From contig NZ_NGVS01000006.1 in the NCBI RefSeq assembly GCF_002777975.1, positions 186,001 through 250,000 of the forward strand: a stretch of DNA of 64,000 nucleotides. The letters run 5' to 3'. Numbering within the stretch: position 1 is the stretch's first letter; the number at the start of each line of letters is the position of its first letter. Position numbers and translations under genes: made by a program. The notes beneath the pieces were generated by a model, which was not told the DNA's origin, ran no database searches, and was given only the letters and a program-made list of their open reading frames with translations. Shown in pieces: positions 8,179-17,619 of this stretch. This DNA comes from Shewanella carassii (GTDB taxonomy: Bacteria > Pseudomonadota > Gammaproteobacteria > Enterobacterales > Shewanellaceae).

Positions 8179-10536
8179 ATGACCCTAGAGCGTGAAGCGC
8201 GAATCGAATTGCCCGTGCTGCCACTGAGAGACGTGGTGGTCTATCCCCATATGGTAATTCCGTTATTCGTAGGACGTGAAAAGTCCATCCGTTGTTTGGA
8301 AACTGCCATGGCGCAGGATAAACAGATCATTCTTGTGGCGCAGCGGGATGCGGATCTGGACGAGCCTGGCATAGACGATATTTTCGACGTAGGTACAGTC
8401 GCTTCCATTTTGCAGCTGCTGAAGCTGCCAGATGGCACAGTCAAGGTGTTGGTTGAAGGCGGCAAGCGCGCCCGTATCGAACGCTATACCCAGGAAGAAG
8501 AGTTCTTTGTTGCTACCGCACACTACCTGGAGTCCGAAGCGCTGGACGACAGGGAAGAAGAGGTGCTGGTTCGCAGCGCTATCAGTCAGTTTGAAGGCTA
8601 TATCAAGCTGAACAAGAAAATTCCGCCCGAGGTACTCACCTCTCTCTCTGGTATCGAAGAGGCCGACAGATTGGCCGATACCATGGCGGCGCATATGCCG
8701 CTTAAGCTGGCAGACAAACAGTCTGTACTGGAGATGGTCAAGGTCGGTGAAAGACTCGAGTATCTGATGGCCATGATGGAAGCGGAAATCGACCTGCTGC
8801 AGGTAGAAAAACGCATCCGCTCCCGGGTCAAGAAGCAGATGGAAAAGAGTCAGCGTGAGTACTATCTCAACGAGCAGATGAAGGCTATCCAGAAGGAGCT
8901 TGGCGATCTTGATGAAGGCCATGACGAGTTCGAAAGCTTGGGCCGCAAAATAGAAGAAGCCGGCATGCCGGAAGAGGCCAAAGAGAAGGCTTCTGCCGAG
9001 CTCAATAAGCTGAGAATGATGTCACCCATGTCGGCCGAAGCCACTGTGGTGCGCAGCTATGTTGACTGGATGACCTCAGTGCCCTGGAAACAGCGCTCCA
9101 AGATTAAGCGTGACCTCTCCAAGGCCGAACAGGTACTGGATACAGATCACTATGGCCTGGAGAAGGTTAAAGAGCGGATCCTCGAGTATTTAGCGGTACA
9201 GAGCCGGGTGAAACAGCTCAAGGGCCCAATCCTGTGTCTGGTTGGCCCGCCAGGGGTTGGTAAGACATCCCTGGGGCAATCTATTGCTAAAGCGACTGGT
9301 CGTAAGTATGTGCGGGTCGCATTGGGCGGCGTGCGTGATGAGGCGGAAATCCGTGGTCACCGCCGTACCTATATAGGTTCTATGCCGGGCAAGATCATCC
9401 AGAAGATGGCCAAAGTCGGGGTGAAAAACCCGCTGTTTTTGCTCGATGAAATCGACAAGATGAGCTCGGACATGCGCGGCGATCCGGCCTCGGCATTGCT
9501 GGAGGTGTTGGATCCCGAGCAGAACGCCACCTTTAACGATCACTACTTGGAAGTGGATTACGATCTGTCCGATGTGATGTTTGTGGCCACCTCCAACTCG
9601 ATGAACATCCCGGGCCCCTTGCTGGATCGGATGGAAGTTATCCGTCTTAGCGGTTACACCGAAGATGAGAAACTCAATATTGCCAAGCAGCACTTGTTGC
9701 CGAAGCAGATTGAACGTAACGGCCTGAAGAAGAATGAAATCACTATCGATGATAGCGCTATTCTCGGGGTGATCCGCTACTACACCCGTGAAGCCGGGGT
9801 GCGGGCGCTGGAACGTGAGCTGTCGAAGATTTGCCGTAAAGTGGTCAAACAGATCATGCTGGAGAAAGATACCAAGCATGTGGATGTCAATCAGGACAAC
9901 CTCAAGTCTTTCCTCGGGGTACAGCGCTTTGACTATGGTAAGGCCGAGTCCAAGAATCAGATTGGTCAGGTAACAGGTTTGGCCTGGACCGAAGTGGGCG
10001 GCGATTTACTGACCATCGAAGCCACTTCTGTTGCCGGTAAGGGTAAGCTGACCTATACGGGCTCACTGGGTGATGTGATGCAGGAGTCTATTCAGGCCGC
10101 AATGACAGTGGTTCGTTCGCGTGCCGAGCAGTTGGGGATCAACCCTGACTTCTACGAGAAGCGCGACATCCATGTGCACGTCCCCGAAGGGGCAACTCCG
10201 AAAGATGGTCCATCAGCGGGTGCCGCCATGTGTACCGCTCTGGTTTCCAGTCTGACGGGGAACCCGGTCAAGGGTGAGGTCGCCATGACTGGCGAAATTA
10301 CTCTGAGGGGTGAGGTGTTGCCTATCGGTGGTCTGAAAGAGAAACTGCTGGCGGCCCACCGCGGTGGCATTAAGCTGGTATTGATACCCAAGGAGAACGA
10401 ACGGGATCTGGAAGAAATTCCGGCTAACGTAGTGGCAGACTTGGAGATTCGCCCGGTTCGTTGGATAGACGAAGTGCTGCAACTGGCGCTTGAGCGACCA
10501 GTCGAGGGCTTTGAAGTGGTTAAAAATTTGGGCTAA
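8179..10536 (+). CDS. lon: ATP-dependent protease La (Lon)
   Basis: The 785-residue protein has the LonA order: N-terminal substrate-binding domain, AAA+ module with Walker A GPPGVGKT (Lys362) and Walker B FLLDEIDK, and C-terminal protease domain with the Ser679-Lys722 dyad (DGPSAGAA and GLKEKLL). These residue numbers coincide with E. coli Lon. It degrades misfolded and regulatory proteins in the cytosol. The ATG at 8179 gives the standard N terminus. It is transcribed from a probable heat-shock promoter and stands apart from clpX. Confidence 0.97.
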   Translation: MTLEREARIELPVLPLRDVVVYPHMVIPLFVGREKSIRCLETAMAQDKQIILVAQRDADLDEPGIDDIFDVGTVASILQLLKLPDGTVKVLVEGGKRARIERYTQEEEFFVATAHYLESEALDDREEEVLVRSAISQFEGYIKLNKKIPPEVLTSLSGIEEADRLADTMAAHMPLKLADKQSVLEMVKVGERLEYLMAMMEAEIDLLQVEKRIRSRVKKQMEKSQREYYLNEQMKAIQKELGDLDEGHDEFESLGRKIEEAGMPEEAKEKASAELNKLRMMSPMSAEATVVRSYVDWMTSVPWKQRSKIKRDLSKAEQVLDTDHYGLEKVKERILEYLAVQSRVKQLKGPILCLVGPPGVGKTSLGQSIAKATGRKYVRVALGGVRDEAEIRGHRRTYIGSMPGKIIQKMAKVGVKNPLFLLDEIDKMSSDMRGDPASALLEVLDPEQNATFNDHYLEVDYDLSDVMFVATSNSMNIPGPLLDRMEVIRLSGYTEDEKLNIAKQHLLPKQIERNGLKKNEITIDDSAILGVIRYYTREAGVRALERELSKICRKVVKQIMLEKDTKHVDVNQDNLKSFLGVQRFDYGKAESKNQIGQVTGLAWTEVGGDLLTIEATSVAGKGKLTYTGSLGDVMQESIQAAMTVVRSRAEQLGINPDFYEKRDIHVHVPEGATPKDGPSAGAAMCTALVSSLTGNPVKGEVAMTGEITLRGEVLPIGGLKEKLLAAHRGGIKLVLIPKENERDLEEIPANVVADLEIRPVRWIDEVLQLALERPVEGFEVVKNLG

Positions 10537-10593
10537 CGCAAGAAAATGTCCTATGCCACTAAAAAAAGTGAAAAAAGGGGCTTAACAAAACCC

Positions 10594-10655
10594 AGACCTG
10601 TGGTAGCCTAGGTCTGTGGAGAGCCAGTTGTGCCAAGCCCTTGGGGCGACTGGCT
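10594..10655 (+). other. Two adjacent hairpins in the lon-hupB intergenic region
   Basis: AGACCT (10594-10599) pairs with AGGTCT (10610-10615). Directly after, AGCCAGT (10622-10628) pairs with ACTGGCT (10649-10655) and encloses CCAAG/CTTGG. No T run follows, so these are not typical terminators. They could be a 3' UTR stability element of lon or a repeat element. Confidence 0.45.
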
Positions 10656-10698
10656 TTGAGCTGTATCCAATTTAAATTCTTTGGTTTTCCAACTGTGC

Positions 10699-10727
10699 TT
10701 GAACTTTGATATCAAGCTTGTTATAAA
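10699..10727 (+). promoter_or_regulatory. Sigma-70 promoter of hupB
   Basis: TTGAAC (10699-10704) and TATAAA (10722-10727) with a 17-bp spacer, about 67 bp before the hupB start. This is one of the best-matching promoters in the window and fits an abundant protein. Confidence 0.75.
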
Positions 10728-10793
10728 AGCCTCCGCAGACCGCTCTAGAGAAGGATTTGGTTGCGGCGCGAAAATTACATTCAAGGGGATGAC

Positions 10794-11066
10794 ATGAACA
10801 AATCTGAACTAATCGAGAAAATTGCTTCTGGTGCTGATATTTCTAAAGCCGCTGCCGGCCGTGCATTGGATTCTTTCATCGCAGCTGTGACTGAAGGTCT
10901 GAAAGAAGGTGACAAAATTTCTCTTGTTGGTTTCGGTACTTTTGAAGTGCGTGAACGCGCTGAGCGTACTGGTCGTAACCCACAGACCGGTAAAGAGATC
11001 AAAATCGCTGCAGCTAAGATCCCTGCATTCAAAGCAGGTAAAGCTCTGAAAGACGCTGTTAACTAA
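10794..11066 (+). CDS. hupB: DNA-binding protein HU-beta
   Basis: The 90-residue protein is HU: an N-terminal helical dimerisation region and the beta-arm signature [21 protein letters not shown] with its Pro at the arm tip. It bends DNA non-specifically and compacts the nucleoid. The ATG at 10794 follows AAGGGGATGAC. Codon use is that of a highly expressed gene. The position between lon and ppiD is the same as in E. coli. Confidence 0.97.
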   Translation: MNKSELIEKIASGADISKAAAGRALDSFIAAVTEGLKEGDKISLVGFGTFEVRERAERTGRNPQTGKEIKIAAAKIPAFKAGKALKDAVN

Positions 11067-11103
11067 TTAACATCGCAGCCTTTGTAGGGCTTTCGTAAAG
11101 ATT

Positions 11104-11127
11104 AAGCACTGCCAGGCAGTGCTTTTT
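11104..11127 (+). terminator. Terminator after hupB
   Basis: AAGCACTGC, loop CAG, GCAGTGCTT is a perfect 9-bp stem followed by TTT. Confidence 0.85.
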
Positions 11128-11214
11128 ACGGATTGGAAGCGCCGGATTAGCCGACGTTTCGGAGTGTGAGGATAAGCTGAAGTAGCGTCTGCAGACTCCA
11201 TTCATGTTACAGAT

Positions 11215-11248
11215 AGGCGCATCCCACAAGAGATGCGCCTTTTTTTTA
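11215..11248 (+). terminator. Second terminator between hupB and ppiD
   Basis: AGGCGCATC (11215-11223) pairs with GATGCGCCT (11232-11240), followed by eight T residues. It lies 88 bp after the hupB terminator with no long ORF in between, and 36 bp before ppiD. Confidence 0.85.
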
Positions 11249-11275
11249 CTATTAATCGCATAAGCGAGACGTCTG

Positions 11276-13135
11276 ATGTTAGAGAAGATTCGCGAAGGGT
11301 CACAGGGCGTAATAGCCAAAGCTATTTTGGTACTGGTGATACTTTCCTTTGCATTTGCTGGTGTAAGCAGTTACCTGGGTTCCTCCTCAGTGGCTCCGGC
11401 CGCCACAGTCAATGGTGAAGAGATTTCCACGACCGAACTGGACCAGGCCTATCAAAGCGAGCGTGCCCGTCTGGAACAACAACTGGGCGAGATGTTTGAC
11501 GCTCTGGCGGCCAATGATGCCTATCTGGCCAGTATCAAGAAAGGGGTGCTTGAACGCCTGGTAGCACAAAAGCTGCTGGATCAAGCCGCCGCAGAGATGG
11601 GTCTGAGAGTATCCAATGCTCAAATCGTAGAAGCGATTAGACAAGAGCCCGCTTTCCAAACTGAAGGTAAGTTCGACAACGATCGCTTTGAAGCGATTCT
11701 ACGTCAACTGGGCTATCAACAAGCGACTTTCCGTGAAAGCATGCGGGTGGACATGACACGTCGTCAGCTGATCAGCGCTTTGATTGGCAGTGAGTTTGTT
11801 CTCAATGGTGAGGCAGAATCGCTGGCCAAGTTGCAGGGACAAACCCGGGATATCCGCTATCTGATGGTAGATGCAGAGCCTTTCCTGGCCGAGGCTACTG
11901 TGACCGAGGAAGAAGTTAAGTCATTCTATGACACCAACCCGGCCCAATTTGAACGTCCGGAAATGGTCAGTCTTGAGTATGTTGAGCTCGATGCCAAAGA
12001 TTTGGCCAATGGCATTCAGATCAGCGATGAACAAGCCAAGACTTACTATGATGAGCATCAGAATCAATACCAGACTGCTGAAAAGCGTCTGGCGGCCCAT
12101 ATTCTGATCGACGCATCTACCGACAACGCCGAAGCCAAGGCCGAGGACCTTCACAAGCAACTGGAAAATGGCGCTGATTTTGCTGCGCTTGCCAAGTCAG
12201 ACTCTCAGGATACCCTGAGCGGTGAGAAGGGCGGTGAATTGGGCTGGTTTGAACCCGGTGTGATGGACCCTGCGTTCGACGAAGCCTTGTTTGCGTTGAA
12301 CAAGGGTGATATCTCCAAAGTAGTCAAGACACCTTTTGGTTTCCATATCATCAAGTTGCTGGATATCCAAAGCGGCCAGACGGCTCCTTTCGCCGAAGTG
12401 AAAGACAAGATTGTCGCCCAGCTCAAGCAGGATGAAGCAGTTAACCAATTCTATGGTTTGCAGCAGAAGCTGGCCGATACCAGCTATGAAATTCCTGATA
12501 ATCTGCAGGAAGCGGCCAAGGCCGTAGGGGCAGAGATCAAGACGACTCGACTGTTTGGCCGTGACAACGCACCAGCTCCTTTTGATAAGCCAGAGCTGTC
12601 CAAGGCCGCGTTCTCCAGCGATGTGCTGGGGGGCATGAACAGTGAGCTGCTTGAAGTTGATCGCAATCATGTTGTCGTTATTCGCATCAAAGAGCATCAG
12701 CAAGCCGGTACACTGGAATTCGCCGAAGTGAAGCCTGCCATTGAAGCGCGTCTCAAGCAACAAAAGGCCAATGAGATTGCTCGTGACAAGGCGCAGGAAT
12801 ACATGGTCAAGCTCAAAGAGGGTAATGCCGATATCGCCCTGCAGAGCCGTGCTAACCTGGGACGTTTCACCCAGGACGTAGATTCGGCGTTGGTGAGCAA
12901 GGCATTCCAGATGGCCAAGGCCACAGAGGGCTTGAGCGTTGATACTGTATCGCTGGCGACCGGTTATGCGGTGGTGGTATTGGATGCTATTCATGACGCA
13001 GAAAGCGCACCGGCCGATCAGGTTGCGGCTATCAAGCAAGGTCTCAACAGCCAGTACGGTGAGAATGACTATCGTGCCGTTATCGATATGTTGAAGGCCA
13101 AGGCTGAAATCGTTTATCCGGAGGATGATGAGTAA
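11276..13135 (+). CDS. ppiD: Periplasmic folding chaperone / peptidyl-prolyl isomerase-like protein PpiD
   Basis: The 619-residue protein starts with a short cytoplasmic stretch and one membrane segment (about residues 12-35). A SurA-like chaperone region, a parvulin (PpiC) domain at about 260-360 with GELGWFEPG and FGFHIIKL, and a second degenerate domain follow. PpiD is anchored in the inner membrane near the SecYEG exit and helps nascent periplasmic and outer-membrane proteins. The ATG at 11276 is preceded by GCGAGACG. It sits after hupB as in E. coli and is followed by its own terminator. Confidence 0.94.
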   Translation: MLEKIREGSQGVIAKAILVLVILSFAFAGVSSYLGSSSVAPAATVNGEEISTTELDQAYQSERARLEQQLGEMFDALAANDAYLASIKKGVLERLVAQKLLDQAAAEMGLRVSNAQIVEAIRQEPAFQTEGKFDNDRFEAILRQLGYQQATFRESMRVDMTRRQLISALIGSEFVLNGEAESLAKLQGQTRDIRYLMVDAEPFLAEATVTEEEVKSFYDTNPAQFERPEMVSLEYVELDAKDLANGIQISDEQAKTYYDEHQNQYQTAEKRLAAHILIDASTDNAEAKAEDLHKQLENGADFAALAKSDSQDTLSGEKGGELGWFEPGVMDPAFDEALFALNKGDISKVVKTPFGFHIIKLLDIQSGQTAPFAEVKDKIVAQLKQDEAVNQFYGLQQKLADTSYEIPDNLQEAAKAVGAEIKTTRLFGRDNAPAPFDKPELSKAAFSSDVLGGMNSELLEVDRNHVVVIRIKEHQQAGTLEFAEVKPAIEARLKQQKANEIARDKAQEYMVKLKEGNADIALQSRANLGRFTQDVDSALVSKAFQMAKATEGLSVDTVSLATGYAVVVLDAIHDAESAPADQVAAIKQGLNSQYGENDYRAVIDMLKAKAEIVYPEDDE

Positions 13136-13156
13136 ATCAACTCATTGATTTAGTGT

Positions 13157-13187
13157 AAAAAACCGGTCAAAGTGACCGGTTTTTTTA
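13157..13187 (+). terminator. Terminator after ppiD
   Basis: AAAACCGGTCA, loop AAG, TGACCGGTTTT followed by more T residues; an 11-bp perfect stem. Confidence 0.93.
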
Positions 13188-13245
13188 TGTTTAGTATTTA
13201 TGTCCAGCGGTTAACTTTGCCGCTGGAACTTGTGGGGACAATAAG

Positions 13246-13920
13246 TTAATCCGGCAAGCGCCAGTCTATGGGAGGCTTGCCTTTGGCTATGAGATAATCG
13301 TTAGCTCGATTGAAATGATTGCAGCCGAAGAACCCTCTGTGAGCCGAGAGCGGCGAGGGGTGAGGGGCCTTTAAGATAAGGTGTTTGTTGCCATCAACCC
13401 GCTGAGCCTTGAGCCCGGCATGCTTACCCCAAAGCAGAAACACCACGCCTTCTGTATATTGATCAACGGCCTCTATCACTCTGTCGGTGAATTGCTCCCA
13501 GCCGAGATGAGCGTGGGAATGTGCCTGACCACGCTCGACACTGAGCACAGTATTGAGCAGCAATACGCCTTGACTGGCCCAGCGGCAAAGATTGCCATGG
13601 CTTGGATAGCGAACCCCCGGGACTGTATTGACCAGCTCCTGAAACATGTTCTGTAATGATGGCGGTGGCATCACCCCTTTGGGCACAGAGAAGCACAGTC
13701 CGTGGGCCTGGCCTGGTCCATGGTAGGGATCTTGCCCCAGCAGCACTACTTTGACTTCTGATAATGGCGTATAACGCAGAGCGTTGAAGGTGTCACTCTT
13801 GGGAGGGTAGATGACTTTTCCCCGAGCATGCTCGGCGTCGATATAAGCCAGCGTCTCTTGAAAATAGGCTTGTTGTTTTTCCGGGCCCAGCACTTTGGCC
13901 CAACTGATATCCGTATGCAT
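13246..13920 (-). CDS. ung: Uracil-DNA glycosylase, family 1
   Basis: The 224-residue enzyme removes uracil from DNA as the first step of base excision repair. The water-activating loop GQDPYHG carries Asp64 and His67, and the [13 protein letters not shown] segment holds the minor-groove loop and catalytic His. These match family-1 UDG numbering. The start at 13920 (MHTDISW) fits the family; an extension to 13953 would run into the upstream gene's terminator hairpin. It is transcribed convergently with ppiD. Confidence 0.96.
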   Translation of the reverse strand: MHTDISWAKVLGPEKQQAYFQETLAYIDAEHARGKVIYPPKSDTFNALRYTPLSEVKVVLLGQDPYHGPGQAHGLCFSVPKGVMPPPSLQNMFQELVNTVPGVRYPSHGNLCRWASQGVLLLNTVLSVERGQAHSHAHLGWEQFTDRVIEAVDQYTEGVVFLLWGKHAGLKAQRVDGNKHLILKAPHPSPLSAHRGFFGCNHFNRANDYLIAKGKPPIDWRLPD

Positions 13921-13923
13921 AAC

Positions 13924-13948
13924 AAAAAAACAGCGCCTTGCGGCGCTG
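13924..13948 (-). terminator. Terminator of the mop-type gene (minus strand)
   Basis: On the minus strand CAGCGCC (13948-13942) pairs with GGCGCTG (13937-13931), followed by seven T residues. It separates the molbindin gene from ung. Confidence 0.85.
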
Positions 13949-13956
13949 CTCAATGA

Positions 13957-14169
13957 TTACTCGTCTACACCCAACATTACGCTGCTGGCTTTGATCAGTG
14001 CATAAGCACTGTCGCCGACTTTAAGCCCCAAACGTTCACAGGAGGCCTTGGTGACCACGGAAGTCAGCTCGACACCTGGAGCCAGCTCAATGGTGACTTC
14101 GTTGTTTACAGAACCTTCTTCGATGGCTTTGATGGTACCGCCAAGACAATTACGTGCACTGATTTTCAT
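13957..14169 (-). CDS. Molbindin, single Mop/TOBE-domain molybdate-binding protein
   Basis: The 70-residue protein has the Mop-domain signature: SARNCLGGTI at the N terminus, then VNNEVTIEL and the TKASCERLGLKVGDSAYALIKASSVML segment. Free Mop proteins form hexamers that bind molybdate or tungstate in the cytosol as storage or buffering. The ATG at 14169 (MKISARN) follows GGGAGAAA; an in-frame start at 14220 is possible but adds a non-family N terminus. No other molybdenum gene lies nearby. Confidence 0.9.
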   Translation of the reverse strand: MKISARNCLGGTIKAIEEGSVNNEVTIELAPGVELTSVVTKASCERLGLKVGDSAYALIKASSVMLGVDE

Positions 14170-14312
14170 TATTTTCTCCCGAAGAACATTAGAATCGATG
14201 CTGATTATAATATTAACCAATAAAAAAATGTCACTGCTTGATGAGAAATTGCTGTATGGCCCATAACCTTTAAAGAATGTTACATACGGATCACTTTTAT
14301 TTTTAACTGGTG

Positions 14313-14415
14313 TATACTGGCGCTCGCCAAGGGGTGTTTACCGCATTGCGGTTGACTGAGATGTCGTATGACGAACCCTTAGAACCTGATCCGGCTAGTA
14401 CCGGCGTAGGAATGG
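14313..14415 (+). promoter_or_regulatory. TPP (thiamine pyrophosphate) riboswitch with -10 hexamer
   Basis: A -10-like TATACT is at 14313-14318. From about 14325 the conserved TPP aptamer elements appear in order: GGGGTG (14331-14336), ACTGAGAT (14355-14362), ACCCTTAGAACCTGATC (14375-14391) and the closing block GGCTAGTACCGGCGTAGG (14393-14410). It precedes a TonB receptor-PnuT-kinase operon, which is fully consistent with a THI-box. Confidence 0.95.
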
Positions 14416-14454
14416 GCCACAATTCGTGCACTTTCAACTCGCTTTCTTATTGCC

Positions 14455-14483
14455 GGATCTCAAACTGTGAATATTTGAGGTCC
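14455..14483 (+). promoter_or_regulatory. Shine-Dalgarno sequestering hairpin of the TPP riboswitch
   Basis: GGATCTCAAA (14455-14464) pairs with TTTGAGGTCC (14474-14483), a 10-bp stem with a single G-U pair. It buries the GAGG ribosome site two bases before the ATG at 14485. There is no T run, so control is probably at translation initiation. Confidence 0.75.
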
Positions 14484-14484
14484 T

Positions 14485-16641
14485 ATGTCCAAGTTTACCG
14501 TACCTACTCTGCTCGCCAGTACCATTCAGATGCTGCTGTGGGCACCCGTTCATGCCGCCGATAATCCCGGCGTTGAAAAGCAAGATGAGCAACAAGCCAT
14601 GGAAGTGATAGTCGTCAGCGGCGACTTTCGTGGCCTGACGCTGGAGAAGATGCCCTCCAGCGTGACTGTTATCGATGAGCAGCGCATTGAAGATCAAGGC
14701 GCCGAGCATTTCGAAGATATGCTGGGTAACGTAGCCAACTTCAACTGGTCAGGTGCCAGCTCCCGGCCAAGATACTTCCAGATCCGCGGGGTAGGTGAGC
14801 AGGAGCAATACCAGGGAGCGCCCAACTCCTCTGTGGGCTTTATTATCGATGATATCGATCTCTCCGGGCTGGGCAGCGTTTCCAGCCTGTACGACCTGCA
14901 GCAGTTTGAAGTGCTGCGCGGCCCCCAGGGCACCCGCTATGGCGCCAATGCTCTGGCCGGTCTTATCTATCTCAAGAGCAATGATCCTACAGACGTGTTC
15001 GAGCACGGCGCCGAAGTCTCGCTCGGTAATGATAATCTGCAAACCTTCAGCGGCTTCAGCTCCGGCCCAGTGACAGATTCCGGCAAGTTGCTCTATCGTG
15101 TGGCGCTGCAGCAACACAAGCAGAACGGTTATCGCGACAACCTGTATCTGGGCCGTGACGATACCAATGAGCGTGATGAATTCAGCGGCCGTATCAAGCT
15201 GCGCTGGTACGCCACCGACAAGTTGCAGGCGGACTTCACTCTACTGCACGCCGATTTTGACAATGGTTATGATGCCTGGACCCTGGACAATAACGGCTTC
15301 GATACCATTACCGATGCGCCGGGCGTCGACAAGCAGCGCACCACGGGTTCCAGCCTCAAGCTGAGCTATACCGGCTTTGAGGCTTTTGAGCTGGTGTCCC
15401 TGTCAAGCTATGCTGCAACAGATCATCACCACGGTTACGACGGTGACTGGGCCAACCCGGATTACTGGGCCGGCAAAGAGTGCGGCGGCGCACCCTGTGA
15501 GTACGATTACACTTGGGATAAACGCGGCGAGCGGCGCACTCTGTCACAGGAGTTCAGATTCAGCTCCAACGAGGCCGGGCGGATTTTCGGCGGCAGTACA
15601 GACTGGCTGGCCGGGCTCTATTTTATGGATCTCGATGAGGACAACGATCTTTACTCTGAATACAACGGCGGGCCGGATGAAGTGCTGACTTCCCGCTACA
15701 GCGCCAGTAACTATGCGGTGTTTGCCCAGTTGGACTCAGATCTGGGGGCGGGCTACAGCCTGTCTATCGGTGCTCGTCTCGAGCGACGTGAGAGTGACTA
15801 CAGCGACAGCAATGGTGATGCCTTTAGCCCATCGGAAAACATGTGGGGCGGCCATATCGCCCTATCCAAGGCACTGGCTGAACACCATGAAGCCTATGCT
15901 CGGATAGCCAGGGGCTACAAGGCCGGTGGTTTCAATATGACGCTGCCCCAGGAGCTGGCCGACAAGAAAGAGTTCGATACCGAAATCCTCTACAACTATG
16001 AACTGGGGCTGAAATCCAGCTGGGCCGATGGCTTGCTGGATACACGTCTGGCACTGTTCTTTATGGACAGAGAAGATCAGCAGGTAGCGGCCTCACTGCA
16101 GGATCCTGTCGATCCCCAGCGCTTTATTCTGTTCACCGAAAACGCCGGCAGCTCCAATAACTATGGTGCCGAGCTGGAAGCCAACTGGTATCCCACAGAT
16201 TCACTACAGTTCTACACCAGCCTTGGGTATCTGCAGACAGAATACGGTGATTACCAATACTTGGATGAAGATAAGAATCCTGTGGATCTCAGCGGCCGTG
16301 AACTGGCCCACTCGCCGAGATGGACCTATAGTCTCGGCATGACCTGGCGCAATGACATGGGCTGGTTTGCCAACCTCAACAGCAGTGGCAAGAGTGCGTT
16401 CTACTATTCAGACAGCAATGACTCCCGCTCTGAAGACTATCAAGTGGTCAACGCCAAGGTGGGCTATGAGGCAGACAAGTGGTCGGTTTACCTCTGGGGC
16501 CGCAACCTGTTCGATGAAAAATACGGCGTGCGCGGTTTCTACTTCGGCAATGAGCCGGATCAAAACTGGGCCGAGAAGCAATATATCCGCTACGGGGATC
16601 CACGCCAGATTGGTGTGACCTTCAACGTCAAATTTATCTGA
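14485..16641 (+). CDS. TonB-dependent outer-membrane receptor, probably for thiamine
   Basis: The 718-residue precursor has a Sec signal peptide (cleavage near VHAAD, residue ~25), a TonB-box-like MEVIVVSG, a plug domain (about 50-165, including VLRGPQGTRYGANALAG) and a 22-strand barrel ending in an aromatic/hydrophobic C terminus (NVKFI). The receptor would import a scarce nutrient across the outer membrane. The substrate is inferred from the TPP riboswitch directly upstream and from the PnuT and ThiK-like genes downstream. It is the first gene of the operon. Confidence 0.88.
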   Translation: MSKFTVPTLLASTIQMLLWAPVHAADNPGVEKQDEQQAMEVIVVSGDFRGLTLEKMPSSVTVIDEQRIEDQGAEHFEDMLGNVANFNWSGASSRPRYFQIRGVGEQEQYQGAPNSSVGFIIDDIDLSGLGSVSSLYDLQQFEVLRGPQGTRYGANALAGLIYLKSNDPTDVFEHGAEVSLGNDNLQTFSGFSSGPVTDSGKLLYRVALQQHKQNGYRDNLYLGRDDTNERDEFSGRIKLRWYATDKLQADFTLLHADFDNGYDAWTLDNNGFDTITDAPGVDKQRTTGSSLKLSYTGFEAFELVSLSSYAATDHHHGYDGDWANPDYWAGKECGGAPCEYDYTWDKRGERRTLSQEFRFSSNEAGRIFGGSTDWLAGLYFMDLDEDNDLYSEYNGGPDEVLTSRYSASNYAVFAQLDSDLGAGYSLSIGARLERRESDYSDSNGDAFSPSENMWGGHIALSKALAEHHEAYARIARGYKAGGFNMTLPQELADKKEFDTEILYNYELGLKSSWADGLLDTRLALFFMDREDQQVAASLQDPVDPQRFILFTENAGSSNNYGAELEANWYPTDSLQFYTSLGYLQTEYGDYQYLDEDKNPVDLSGRELAHSPRWTYSLGMTWRNDMGWFANLNSSGKSAFYYSDSNDSRSEDYQVVNAKVGYEADKWSVYLWGRNLFDEKYGVRGFYFGNEPDQNWAEKQYIRYGDPRQIGVTFNVKFI

Positions 16642-16704
16642 TGGCATAAGCCGTTGTCGGCCGGGGCGTGTTGCAGCGCCCCGGTTCATTACAGGAGATG
16701 TAAA

Positions 16705-16965
16705 ATGAAGTTAACTGCCGAAATCAGCATGTATCCGCTCCACGATGAGTATCTGGAGCCTATTCAATGGTTTATCAAGCGCCTGGACAGTTATGCCAAC
16801 ATAGAGAGAACCACCAATGCCATGGCGACTCAGGTGTGCGGTGATTATGCCGAGGTGATGGCCATGCTGGCCACCGAGATGCAGGCAGCGCACGAGAAAT
16901 TTGGCAAGGCGGTGTTTGTCTGTAAATTTATCGGTGGTGAGCTGAACTTGGGCCACAGGGAATAA
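16705..16965 (+). CDS. YkoF/MTH1187-type thiamine-binding domain protein
   Basis: The 86-residue protein resembles the small ferredoxin-like domain family (thiamine-binding YkoF / MTH1187, COG0011). It shows the AEISMYPL first strand, a central helix and the terminal VCKFIGGELNLG. Such proteins bind thiamine or its hydroxymethylpyrimidine moiety in the cytosol. AGGAGATGTAAA precedes the ATG. It lies between the receptor and pnuT, 3 bp before the latter, which supports a role in handling incoming thiamine. No enzymatic residues are apparent. Confidence 0.75.
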   Translation: MKLTAEISMYPLHDEYLEPIQWFIKRLDSYANIERTTNAMATQVCGDYAEVMAMLATEMQAAHEKFGKAVFVCKFIGGELNLGHRE

Positions 16966-16968
16966 CCC

Positions 16969-17619
16969 ATGAGTGAATTCTGGCACTGGCTCGCCGAGGC
17001 CGGCTCTCAGGCCCAGGGCATGGGCGCCTGGGAAGCGGTAGCCGTGGTATTGGCCTTGGCCTATCTGCTGCTGGCCATGAAAGCCAATATCTGGTGTTGG
17101 GCGGCGGCCTTTGCCAGCACCGCCATCTACACTGTGCTGTTCTGGAAAGTCGCGCTGCTGATGGAGTCAGTGCTCAACGTCTATTACATGGCGATGGCGC
17201 TGTACGGATACTGGCTCTGGCGCCGGGGTGGGGAAAACCATCAAGGAGTGGCCGTGACCTCCTGGCCCTGGCAGCGGCACCTGGTACTGATTTTGTTGAC
17301 TGGGTTGGTGTCCCTGTTTGTCGGTCATATGATGGCGACTTTCACTCAGGCAGCCTTCCCCTACCTGGATGCGGCAACCAGCTGTTTTGCTGTGATGACG
17401 ACTTTTCTGGTGGCGCGCAAAGTGCTGGAAAACTGGCTCTATTGGGTGGTTATCGATCTGGTGTCCATCTATCTCTATTTAAGCAAGGGTTTGATGTTGA
17501 CCTCACTCTTGTTTGTGCTCTACGTGGGGATGGCGGTAGCCGGATACTTTATCTGGCGCGCCAGAGCTCAGGAGTCCCGCGGTCGCGACTCCTCACAGCT
17601 TGAAAGCGGCGCGGCATGA
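16969..17619 (+). CDS. pnuT: PnuC-family thiamine transporter PnuT
   Basis: The 216-residue inner-membrane protein has about seven hydrophobic segments, and the PnuC-family residues ESVLNVYYMAMALYGYWLW and ENWLYWVVIDLVSIYLY. PnuT proteins carry unphosphorylated thiamine by facilitated diffusion, with trapping by a kinase. It follows the thiamine-binding protein by 3 bp and overlaps the downstream kinase gene by 4 bp, so transport and phosphorylation are translationally coupled. PnuC itself (nicotinamide riboside) is the alternative but is excluded by the TPP riboswitch context. Confidence 0.9.
   Translation: MSEFWHWLAEAGSQAQGMGAWEAVAVVLALAYLLLAMKANIWCWAAAFASTAIYTVLFWKVALLMESVLNVYYMAMALYGYWLWRRGGENHQGVAVTSWPWQRHLVLILLTGLVSLFVGHMMATFTQAAFPYLDAATSCFAVMTTFLVARKVLENWLYWVVIDLVSIYLYLSKGLMLTSLLFVLYVGMAVAGYFIWRARAQESRGRDSSQLESGAA

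Noticed and set aside
12197..13039. A 280-codon frame antisense to ppiD
   Set aside because: Shadow frame caused by codon bias in ppiD; no start signal.
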